Assembly (NCBI GenBank): GCA_009777515.1
Contig: WRLR01000002.1
Location: 24,959 to 88,958 of the forward strand
Length of the DNA: 64,000 nucleotides
Source of the DNA: Oscillospiraceae bacterium
Lineage (GTDB): Bacteria > Bacillota > Clostridia > WRLR01
Reading direction: 5' to 3'
The notes below the pieces were generated by a model. The model saw only the letters and a program-made list of their open reading frames with translations, was not told where the DNA came from and searched no databases. The position numbers were made by a program, and so were the translations under genes. Positions 46,923-56,600 of this stretch are shown here, in pieces. Numbering within the stretch: position 1 is the stretch's first letter; every line of letters begins with the position of its first letter.

Positions 46923-48830
46923 ATGGACCTCAATTATTGCGGTATAAAAGATCGGAACGCGTGGGCGGCTGTCGGTATACGGCTGCCGTCTTACGACCCT
47001 GCAGCGGTGGCGGAGAGGACGATGCAAAGTCCCGTGTGGCTCCATTTTTCAGCCGGCAATATTTTCCGTGCGTATATCGCAGCGCTGCAGGACAGGCTTT
47101 TAAACGAAGGCCATGCAGAATGTGGTATCATCGCCGTCGAAGCGTACGACCCGGAAATACTGGATAAAGTATATAAGCCTCACGACAATTTGTGCCTGGT
47201 GGTAACGTTAAAGCCGGAAACTGGCGGCGACACGGTGGTTGACGGCGGTGCGACGGTTGGGAGTGGGATGCTGGCTGGCGGCGGCGCGGCGGTTGGGAGT
47301 GGGATGCCGGCTGGCAGCGGAGCGGTGACGAGTAAATACACTTCGGCGATTAATGGTGTGGTCATAGGCTCGATTGCACAAGCTTACAACGCTATTGAAA
47401 ATGATGGGTATGAAGCGGTGCGGCGGGCATTTGTCAACCCTGGGTTGCAAGTTGTCAGCTACACAATCACTGAAAAGGCCTATTTGCTGCGTGGGCCGGG
47501 CGGCGAGTATTTGCGGGATGTGGGCGCCGATATGGACGGTGGGCCGGACCGGCCTAAGAATATAATGGCGCTGACCGCCACGATGCTGCACGAACGGTAT
47601 AAAGCGGGGGCTTGGCCCATATCGCTTGTGAGCATGGACAATTGCAGCAGGAACGGCGAGCGGCTTCGCTCGTCCGTATTGGAAATCGCGAGTTCATGGG
47701 CGGAACGGGGCCTGTGTGCGGAAGGGTTTGCCGATTGGCTTGGCGACGAGTCCCGCGTCGCGTTTCCGTGGAGCATGATCGACAAAATAACGCCATGGCC
47801 GTCGGAAACGATAGCCAATCGCCTTACGGCGGCGGGCATCCCCTTCATGGCGCCTGTGAAGACAAAAAAAGGCACGGTCGTCGCGCCTTTCGTCAATACA
47901 GAACCTGCGCAGTATCTGGTGATCGAGGACAATTTTCCGAATGGGCGGCCTCCACTGGAAAAAGCAGGCGTCACCTTTGCTGACAGAGACACCGTCAACC
48001 GCGCGGAGTGGATGAAAGTAGCGACATGCCTGAACCCGCTACATACGACGCTGGCGATCTTCGGTTTTCTACTGGATTACGATAGCATTGCGGACGAAAT
48101 GAAAGATGCGGCCCTGTTGGCGCTGGTGCGCCGCATTGCCTATGATGAGGGGCTGCCCGCCGTCGCCGACCCCGGCGTGATCGACCCCAGGGCTTTTTTG
48201 GACGAGGCCGTCAATGAGCGCCTGCCAAATCCCATGATACCCGACGCGCCGCCCAGGATAGCGGCCGACACCAGCCAAAAAATCGCCATCCGCTTCGGAG
48301 GAACCATCCGTTATTATATGGGCTTGGACAACGCAAGCAAAAACATTGCAGGGACGAGGACGGAGACAGAGACGGAGGCGGAAGCGGAGGCGGAGGCGGA
48401 TGTGGAGGCGGACGAGACGCAAGGCTGGAAGCCTTCGTACCCAGGGGCGGGAGCGGGAGCGGGGACGGGCGGGACGCCTGCGATTATTACGTCCCCTGCG
48501 GATTTAGTCGGTGTTCCGTTGACTTTAGCCGGATGGCTGCGTTATTTATTGGCTTTTGACGATGCACTCAATCCATATACACCAAGCCCGGATCCCATGC
48601 TAGGCACAATGCAAAATAAACTATCGGAAATCATAGTTCTCGAGCAGACAGTATTGGACAGTGCGTACGCGGATAAAATAAAAGATATTCTGGCGCCCAT
48701 TCTGGCAGATGCATCATTGTTCGGCGCGGACCTGCACGCAGCAGGGCTTGCCGACAAGGTGACGGCTATGTTCATAAGCATGTTGGAAGGCAAGGGGGCT
48801 GTGCGCCGCACATTGGAAAAATACTTATAA
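46923..48830 (+). CDS. Mannitol dehydrogenase family protein, fructuronate reductase-like
   Basis: 635 residues of the polyol-specific long-chain dehydrogenase family (UxuB/MtlD type), which uses NAD to interconvert fructuronate and mannonate or similar pairs. Family features: VWLHFSAGNIFRAYIAALQD (nucleotide-binding), VSMDNCSRNGERLRSSVLEI, FPWSMIDKITPWPSETIANR with the catalytic Lys-type site, and LNPLHTTLAIFGFLLDYDSI. Usual length is 480-540. The surplus comes from two in-frame low-complexity insertions: Gly/Ala/Val (47218-47325) after the TLKPE strand, and Glu/Ala then Gly/Ala (48353-48480) in the C-terminal domain. ATG 46923 is nine bases after AGGGGA. It is divergent from ftcD. Confidence 0.83.
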   Translation: MDLNYCGIKDRNAWAAVGIRLPSYDPAAVAERTMQSPVWLHFSAGNIFRAYIAALQDRLLNEGHAECGIIAVEAYDPEILDKVYKPHDNLCLVVTLKPETGGDTVVDGGATVGSGMLAGGGAAVGSGMPAGSGAVTSKYTSAINGVVIGSIAQAYNAIENDGYEAVRRAFVNPGLQVVSYTITEKAYLLRGPGGEYLRDVGADMDGGPDRPKNIMALTATMLHERYKAGAWPISLVSMDNCSRNGERLRSSVLEIASSWAERGLCAEGFADWLGDESRVAFPWSMIDKITPWPSETIANRLTAAGIPFMAPVKTKKGTVVAPFVNTEPAQYLVIEDNFPNGRPPLEKAGVTFADRDTVNRAEWMKVATCLNPLHTTLAIFGFLLDYDSIADEMKDAALLALVRRIAYDEGLPAVADPGVIDPRAFLDEAVNERLPNPMIPDAPPRIAADTSQKIAIRFGGTIRYYMGLDNASKNIAGTRTETETEAEAEAEADVEADETQGWKPSYPGAGAGAGTGGTPAIITSPADLVGVPLTLAGWLRYLLAFDDALNPYTPSPDPMLGTMQNKLSEIIVLEQTVLDSAYADKIKDILAPILADASLFGADLHAAGLADKVTAMFISMLEGKGAVRRTLEKYL

Positions 48831-48846
48831 AATAATATACATATAT

Positions 48847-49233
48847 CTATTTACGTGGGTTTACTGCCAACGCCTGCGCTACGGCGTTATTTTCAGCCTT
48901 CATGATTTCTATGCATATGCCCTCAGGGAGCCTCACCCAATTGCGGCCCTGGGCCATTTCCGTCACGCCGCGCTCATACGCCGCGTCTACCGCCTTGTCT
49001 AAATCCTCGACCATAATGCCCAAATGGTTGAAACCACCGGCGTCCCCGTCGAACTCAGGCTTGACGGTCAACTGCATGCCGCCGTCCAGCCATACCTGTG
49101 CGATTTTGTCTCCATCCATGCTCTTTGAGCGGATGCCCATGCCAAAAACCTCAGCAAAAAACGCGATATGCCAGTCCATGTCCTTTACATAGATCGCAGA
49201 GTGTTCCAAATATCCTTTCGAACCTGTCGCCAT
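48847..49233 (-). CDS. VOC superfamily (glyoxalase/bleomycin-resistance fold) protein
   Basis: 128 residues with the paired beta-alpha-beta-beta-beta units of the vicinal oxygen chelate fold: LEHSAIYVKDMDWHIAFFAE, IAQVWLDGGMQLTVKPEFDG, GFNHLGIMVEDLDKAVDAAY and the closing WVRLPEGICIEIMK. Potential metal ligands are His in LEHSAIYV, His in NHLGIMV and Glu in CIEIMK. Members are lyases, isomerases or dioxygenases on small substrates, not identifiable here. ATG 49233 has GGAG eight bases upstream; an earlier ATG, two codons before, is too close to that site. It is convergent with the fructuronate-reductase-like gene and downstream of a transaldolase gene. Confidence 0.82.
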   Translation of the reverse strand: MATGSKGYLEHSAIYVKDMDWHIAFFAEVFGMGIRSKSMDGDKIAQVWLDGGMQLTVKPEFDGDAGGFNHLGIMVEDLDKAVDAAYERGVTEMAQGRNWVRLPEGICIEIMKAENNAVAQALAVNPRK

Positions 49234-49304
49234 TTCCATTACTCCTTTCAATTTATACATCAAAGTTAGGTCGTGCGTCGTGCATTTAGGGGCGGTGGGG
49301 ACGC

Positions 49305-49324
49305 GGCGGGGGCTTGCCCCCGCC
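49305..49324. repeat. Perfect GC hairpin between transaldolase and VOC genes
   Basis: GGCGGGGGC (49305-49313) and GCCCCCGCC (49316-49324) form a 9-bp stem with a TT loop, 12 bases after the transaldolase stop in the minus direction. There is no U-run. It resembles the GTGGGGC-AA-GCCCCAC palindrome at 33008. Confidence 0.6.
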
Positions 49325-49336
49325 ACTCGCTTTTTC

Positions 49337-50395
49337 CTATTCTTTTACCATATATGGCCTGATGGTCTTTAACAGGTCGTCGTATCCATCCAGGAATGTG
49401 GACAGGGTATGCACGAATGCGCCGTAATGCTCGAACTCTTCCGGCGCCTGCCCGTCCGGCTCATATGCTTTGACGAACTCTGGCAACGTCAATAACTGAT
49501 CCAGCAGCACAGGGGGCACCGGCTTGTCTATGCGGGACACGACTTCCACATTGCTCGCGTTCAGCTTCTCCTGCCAGTCCTGCGTAATCGTCATCGCGCA
49601 GTCCCCGCCGATGAACTCGGACCAGTGGTAATGGTTCCGGAACGCAGCGGCGAGCAGCCGCAAGCGGTAGCCTTTTTCTTTATATATTTTATACGCCCTT
49701 TTGAAGATCGCTACGCCCACATATTCCAGGCAGTCCGGATCGACAATCACGCCGGTCCTGGCCACCCATGCCTTCAACCAATCGTCCGCCCGCCCGACCA
49801 TCAACGTGCACACGGGCGCCATTGTATCGATGGGCAGCCCCTCCGCCTCGCGCCGCGCAAACCCGCGCTCCACCGCTTCAGCAACGGCGATGGCCTGCGG
49901 TACGGTGAACGAGACAGTGGCGTTAATTGAAATGCCGGCGTATGTCGCCTCTTCAAATGCTTTTATACCAGCGGCGGACGCCGGCATTTTCACCTGCATG
50001 TTCGGCGCCAGCGTGTTAAAGTGCTTGGCCTGTGTGACCATCGCTTCTGTGTTACGGTAATGCCGCGCATTCGTTTGGATGGATATGCGCCCCTTCTTGC
50101 CTTTATATTTGTCGTATATTGATTTTAGCATGCCCGCGCCCCGGGCGCCCATTTCCTCTATGAGCTTCCAAGCGACGTCTTCTTCCGAGCCACTGGGTTT
50201 TTCACCAATGATTTCGTATACGCGATCCTTCCACAAGTCTGTTTCGCGTTTGAACACGCTGCCAACTATGATAGGGTTGGTCGTGGCGCCGACTGCGCCG
50301 CGCGCTATCGCGTATTCCAAGTCGCTCTTTGCGCACGAATCATTCCAATAATCCGTGTTCGGGAATTTTTGCGTGGTTTCCAGGAGTTTGTCCAT
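49337..50395 (-). CDS. Transaldolase family protein
   Basis: 352 residues of the class I aldolase/transaldolase fold. ARGAVGATTNPIIVGSVFKR (the first-strand Asp region with TTNP), ISIQTNARHYRNTEAMVTQA, the Schiff-base Lys in MQVKMPASAAGIKAFEEA, and INATVSFTVPQAIAVAEAVE match. The enzyme moves a dihydroxyacetone unit between sugar phosphates in the non-oxidative pentose phosphate pathway, which fits the xylulokinase. It is longer than short bacterial TalC and lacks the usual R-x-S end, so it belongs to a divergent subgroup and may act on another sugar phosphate. ATG 50395 opens MDKLLETTQKFPNTDYWNDS. Confidence 0.87.
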   Translation of the reverse strand: MDKLLETTQKFPNTDYWNDSCAKSDLEYAIARGAVGATTNPIIVGSVFKRETDLWKDRVYEIIGEKPSGSEEDVAWKLIEEMGARGAGMLKSIYDKYKGKKGRISIQTNARHYRNTEAMVTQAKHFNTLAPNMQVKMPASAAGIKAFEEATYAGISINATVSFTVPQAIAVAEAVERGFARREAEGLPIDTMAPVCTLMVGRADDWLKAWVARTGVIVDPDCLEYVGVAIFKRAYKIYKEKGYRLRLLAAAFRNHYHWSEFIGGDCAMTITQDWQEKLNASNVEVVSRIDKPVPPVLLDQLLTLPEFVKAYEPDGQAPEEFEHYGAFVHTLSTFLDGYDDLLKTIRPYMVKE

Positions 50396-50510
50396 GTCCG
50401 CGCCTCCTCACTACAGCTAGTATTATGTGTCCCATTCTATTTTTATAATGCGCCATTGTCAAGCTTTACGGCGGTTTTGAGGGCGTGCGAGAAAACCTGC
50501 GGGAAAACGC

Positions 50511-50570
50511 GGGCGAACACTGTTCGCCCCTACACAGGGCGCGGTGGGGGCGGGCGAACACTGTTCGCCC
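50511..50570. repeat. Two copies of the palindrome GGGCGAACACTGTTCGCCC
   Basis: A 19-bp near-perfect palindrome followed by CTACAC occurs at 50511-50529 and 50552-50570, 41 bases apart. A third, imperfect copy lies inside the MITE-like element at 15085-15103. Between transaldolase and the giant gene no coding sequence is seen. Confidence 0.85.
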
Positions 50571-50606
50571 CTACACGGGGGGCAGTTTAGCGATTCTTAA
50601 GAAAAA

Positions 50607-50633
50607 GCCGCCGCTGAATTTGCCAGCGGCGGC
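50607..50633 (-). terminator. Rho-independent terminator of the giant surface protein gene
   Basis: On the minus strand GCCGCCGCTG and CAGCGGCGGC form a perfect 10-bp stem with a 7-base loop, followed by TTTTTCTTAA, about 60 bases after the stop codon. Confidence 0.9.
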
Positions 50634-50690
50634 CCTTCTACTTCACGCTATTTCGTTATTACAGTTCACTACATTTCACTGAATTACATG

Positions 50691-53600
50691 TTACCTCATG
50701 CGCTCGGTCCAGATTTCGTACTCGTTCGGCTTGCGCTCGTACCTGTGGCCTATGGACGCTTCGATGACGTCTGCGTATGCCCAGTGCCTCTCCGTGATGT
50801 CGGTATAGCTCGGCGCCCAACTGGGGATTTCGGCTACCTCGATCTTACGGTTCAGCATGCGGTTCACCACTGATATCACCTCGGCGCGGGTTATGTAGTC
50901 CTCCGGCCTGAACATGCCGTCCAGGTAGCCGGCTACCCATCCCTTAGTGGCCGCGCTATTGATATAGCCTTTGGCCCAGTGGTCGTCCACATCCGGGAAC
51001 ACGTTGTAGTCCACTTCCTCTAGATTGTCGAACCCGGAGATCATCGTTGCGAACTCCGCCCTGGTTATCGGGTTGTCCGGCCTGAATGTGCCGTCCAGAT
51101 AACCCCTTACGATGTCAATGCTTGCCAGATATGAAACCGAAGCTGTGTACCACTCGTCATTCCCGACATCCGGGAACGGGCTTTGCTGCCTGCGTGAAAC
51201 CCTGCTCGCCTCGAGTAGCCTGTAGATAATCTCCGCTGTCTCCGCGCGCGTTATCGGATTGTCCGGCCTCACATCGCCTTCAGGGTAGCCCCTGATATAT
51301 TGTATGTGATCCGCTATAAACCCAACCAGTGGCGCTTCCTCATCTTCAATTATCTCTCCTCTCGGCTGCTCGGGGAACCCGCTTCTGCCGGAACCCTGCG
51401 AACCTGACCCCGGAGGCGTCGGCGGGGGCACTGGCCTACGCTGTACGTACACTTCCACGCGCTCGCTCGGGCCCTTGCCGCTCTCATACTGCACTACGCC
51501 GATCCTATCCCCGCCGCCAAGATTCATCCCAGGCGGTACGTCCATATTCCAATTGCCGTCATCGTCGACGATGGTCGAGCTTTCCGATCCGTCGGGCCAG
51601 GTCACAATGATCTTCCCGCCCGGTTTGCCCTTACCAGAGATGTTCCTGTCGCCTTCTGTTATCGGGTTCACTTCCGGCTTGTCGCTGGGTACCTTGTGTC
51701 CTATAACCGTCCTTTGCGCCCAATCGCTCGGCTGCTTGTCCGGCGTGCTCTGGAGCGCGAACACTTCGTCGCCTACCTTCAATTGCATGCCGTCCGGTAC
51801 GTTCACGGACCATTTCCCGTCGTTGCCCACTACCGTATGCACTACCTTGCCATTCGGGAAGCGTACTACGACTTCGGAGCCCGGTGTGCCTTCGCCGGAG
51901 ACTTTCGTGTCGCCTTCAAAGATTTCGTTGATATTCGGCGTGTCGCTCTTGCCGTCGCCGGGCTTGTCGCCGCCGCCCACGGTCACGTGGTGCGGTATGC
52001 TCGGATCCTTGCCAGGCTCGGTCTGGACTACCGTCACTATATCGTTTTCTTTCAGTTCCACACCGTCCGGAACTTTTACTTTCCATTCACCGTCAGGCTC
52101 CACTTTCGTGACCGTCGTCGAACCGTCGGGCCATGTCACGACTATTTCTGCGTCGGGTATGCCTTTACCGGAGACTTCTTTGTCGCCCTCGTTGATGGGG
52201 TTGACATTCGGCGTGTCGCTCTGGTTCGGCGGCGTTATCCGGCTGATGACCGTGCGCTGCGCCCAATCGCTCGGCGTTTTGCCAGGCGTCGTTTGCATCG
52301 CGTTCACCTTGTCGCCCAATGCCAGGGGTACCGGCGCATTCACCGACCACCTGCCGTCCGGGCCGACTATCGTCTTCACTGTGGCGCCGTTCTTGAAGCG
52401 TACGGTGACTTCGGAGCCGGGCGTCCCGGAGCCTGTGACCACCGTATCGCCGACGAAGATGTCGTCGATGTCCGGCGTGTCGCTCTTGCGGTCGTTGCCG
52501 GGGCCGGTCTTGGTGTCGCCGTTGACCGTCTCGTGCGCCGGCAGGCTTTCCAGTTTGTTGACTTCTTTCTGCGTGGCCGTCACTATGTCGCCTTCAACAA
52601 GCGTCACGTTCGACGGTACCCTGACTACCCATCTGCCGCGCGAGTCTACGACGGCTGTCGTCTTAGCGCCATTTTTCCATTCCACCGTGACCACTGCGCC
52701 ACGTACGCCTTCACCTGTGACAACCCTGTCGGTATCCATTATCGGGTTGATGTTAGGCGTGTCGCTGCGGATGACGTCCGGATCCAGCGGGCCGCCCCTA
52801 CTGATTACAGCGCGTTGCGCCCAATCGCTCGGATCCTTGCCTTCTGTATACTGCTGTGCGAATACGAGGTCGCCCTCGTTCATGCTAATTCCTGTAGGTA
52901 CATTGACAGACCACGTGGAATCCTGGCCGACTATGACATTGACTGTTTCGCCGTTCCTGAACTTCACAGCTACCTCGGAACCCGGCGTACCGCGCCCCGT
53001 GACCCTCGTTGCGCCGACGTAGATTACGTCGATGTCCGGCGTGTCGCTCTTGCCGTCGTTACCGGGGCCCGTCGTCTTGTCGCCGTTGACCGTCTCGTGC
53101 GCCGGCAGGCTATCGGGCTTGCCGGGCTCTTTCTGTACCGCCGTGATGATGTCGCCTTCTTCAAGCGTCACATCCGGTGGCACCGATACCGCCCAGTTGC
53201 CGTCGGGGCCTACCTTGGTTTCTGTCGTGCTGCCATCGGGCCATGTTACTACGATATCCGCGCCCGGTACGCCCTTCCCGGTGACTGACTTATCCGTCTC
53301 CTTGATAGGATCGATGTTCGGCGTGTCGCTGAGGACCACGCGCGGCGCGCCTAGTACTGTGCGCTGCGCCTCGTCGCTCGGGCCCTTGTCGCCTGTTATC
53401 TGCACCGCGAGCACGATGTCGCCTTCCTCGAGGTTCACGGAGGCCGGCACATTTACTGACCATAGCCTATTGGCTTGGACTGTCGTGCGCACCACTGCGT
53501 TGTTCTCGAACCTTACTATTATCTCCGAACCTGGTACGCCGTTACCGTTGACTACGCGGTCGCCTTCGACGATGTCGTCGATGTTAGGCGTGTCGCTCTT

Positions 53601-56600
53601 GCCGTCGCCGGGCTTCTCGCCACCGCCGACCGTCACGTGCGCGGGCTCGCTGGGTAGCTTGCCGCCGCCTTCGTTCTGGACGGCTGTGATAACGTCATTC
53701 TCTTCCAATTTGACGCCAGGCGGGACCGGCGCGGTCCAGTTGCCATTCGGGTCGACGTCCACGACCGTGGTCGAGCCGTCGGGCCATGTCACTTCTACAG
53801 TCGCCCCCGGTACGCCTTCACCGGTGACTGCTTTATCGCCTTCATTGACCGGGTTGATGTTCGGCGTGTCGCTGATGATCGGCAGCGGCGTGCGCGCCCT
53901 GACTGTCTGGCTGGCCCATTCGCTCGGGTCGTAGTCCAGCGTCCTCTGCATGGCCTCGACCACGTCGCCCACTGCCAGCGTCAGCCCTGCCGGCACGTTC
54001 ACCGACCACCTGTCGTTTGTGCCCACTGTGGTACTGACTGTCCTGCCGTCCGGGAACCGGACGATTATTTCGGAACCCGCCACACCCCAGCCGGACACTG
54101 TGTCGTCATTCTCATAAATTATGTCTATGTCCGGCGTGTCGCTCTCGTCGTCTTTCGGTTTCGCTCCGGTAACTGTCTCGTGCGCCGGCCAGCTCGGGTC
54201 TTTGCCGGGCTCTATCTGCACGGCGGTCACAACGTCACCGGGCTCCAGGCCGCTATTAGGTACCGTCACGATCCAGTTGCCCCGGTTGTTTACCGTGGTG
54301 GCTGTCGTCGTGTTGTCCGGCCATAGTACTTCGATTCTCGCGCCGGGCACGCCTTCGCCCGTCACGCTTGTGTCGTCCTTGTCTATCGGGTTGATGTTCG
54401 GCGTATCGCTGCGATCCCTGGCCGGCCTGTCTACGACCGTACGCTGCGCCCACTCGCTCGGCTCGTTCGTACCTGTCGTCTGCTGGGCATATACTATATC
54501 CCCGGCCTCCAGGTCGACGCTCGCCGGCACTGCTGCCTGCCAGACGCCGTTCGCGTTTACCGTCACATCCACGACTTCGTTGTTCGGGAACTTCACTTGT
54601 ATACGCGAACCGGCTGCGCCGCGCCCCGTAACCGTCCTGTCGCCCGCGAATATTTCATTGATGTCGGGCGTATCGCTCTTGCCGCTCGGTACGCCACCCA
54701 CAACCTCGGTGGCCGGCTCGCTCGGCAGTTTGCCCGTCTCGTTCTGTACTGCTATTACGACGTCGCCTGCGACCAGTGTTACGCTGGTCGGCACGGTCGC
54801 GGTCCAGTTGCCGCTAGCCCTGACGGTGACTGTCGTGCTGCCGCCGTTATTGGGCCATGTCACTACGATGGATGCTCCCGGTACGCCTTGGCCGGTTACC
54901 AAACTGTCGCCGGCGGTTATCGGGTCGATGTTCGGCGTATCGCTGACCAGTTGCGTCGGCCTCTCCCTTACGGTGCGCTGCGCCCATTCGCTGGGTTCGT
55001 TGTCGTCCGTTATCTGCTGGGCGAAAATTTCATCGCCCGCTACCAAATCAACATCGTCCGGTAATTCTAACGTCCAGCGCCCGTCAGGGCCGACCGTCGT
55101 TTCTCTTATCCTGCCGTCCGGCAGCCGTACCCGTATTCTGGATCCCGGTGTGCCGTTGCCGGTGATAACCGTGTCGCCTTCATATATTTCATCGATGTCC
55201 GGCGTGTCGCTGTATTCAACCGGCTCGCCGCCCACTGTCTCGGTGGCGGGCAGGCTGCGTAGCTTGCCTGTCTCCGTCTGGTACGCCGTCACGACGTCGC
55301 CTGCGACCAAATCCACAGACGCCGGTACCGTGACGCTCCAGTTGCCGCTGGCGCCCACTGTTGTCGTTGTCGAGCCTTGGCCGTCCGGCCATACCACTTC
55401 TATTTCCGCTTCAGGCACGCCTTCGCCCGTTACGACCGCCGCGCCCTCTTTAATCGGGTTGATGTTCGGCGTGTCGCTGAGTAACTCCGTCGGCCTGTCT
55501 ATTACCGTAGTCTGGACCCAGTCGCTGGGCGCCAGCGTCCCGGTAATTTGCTGCGCGAATACTACATCATCCTTCACCAGATCCAGCGCCGCCGGTACAT
55601 TAACCGACCACAACGAGTTGGCGCCCACTGTCGCGTATACCTGATCGCTCCAGTTCGGGAGCTTGACCGCTATCAGCGATCCGGGCGTCCCGCGCCCAGT
55701 GATTACAGTATCGCCTTCGTATATAACGTCGATGTCGGGCGTATCGCTTTGACCCACCGGCTCTCCGCCGACTGTCTCGGTGGCGGGTAGGCTCGGCAGT
55801 TTGCCGTCTTCCGTCTGCACTGCGGATACCACGTCGCCTTCGACCAAGTCTATGGCCGCCGGCACCACCGCTGTCCAGTTACCCTGCGCGTTGACCGTTA
55901 CGTCGGTCGTTAGCGCGCCGGCGCCCGGCCACTCAACTGTTATCGTTGCTCCAGGAACGCCCTGGCCTGAGACGACACTGTCGCCTTCCATAATCGGGTC
56001 GATGTTCGGCGTATCGCTGCGGAGCTGCGTCGGCTCGTCTATGACCGTACGCTGCGCCCATTCGCTCGGGCGCTTGCCCGGCGTCACCTGCATCGCGAAG
56101 ACTTCGTCGCCCGCCACCAGGATAATCCCGGCCGGTACATCCGCCGTCCACAAATCGTTCGCTCCGACTGTGACCCTGACCGTGCTGTTGTCGGGGAAGC
56201 GCACCACTATGGTGGACCCCTCGACGCCCACGCCGCTTATCGTGTCGTCGCCTGCGTAAATTACAAATATGTCCGGCGTGTCGCTTCTGCCATTGCCAGG
56301 CCTGCCGCCGCCGCCTACCGTTTCTTGCGCCGGTACGCTTGGGAGCTTGCCGGGTTCTGTCTGGACTGCCGTGACGACATTATCGAGTACCAATGTCACC
56401 GTCGCCGGGACCTGCGCCGTCCAGTTGCCGTTCACGTCGACTGTAACAGTCGTCTGCGTCGTGCCGTCGGGCCATGTCACTACTATGTCAGCGCCGGGTA
56501 TGCCTTCGCCCGTCACTATCCGCGCGCCCGCCCTGATTCTATTGATTATAGGCGTGTCGCTGACCAACTGTGTATCGCCGATGACCGTGCGCTGCGCCCA

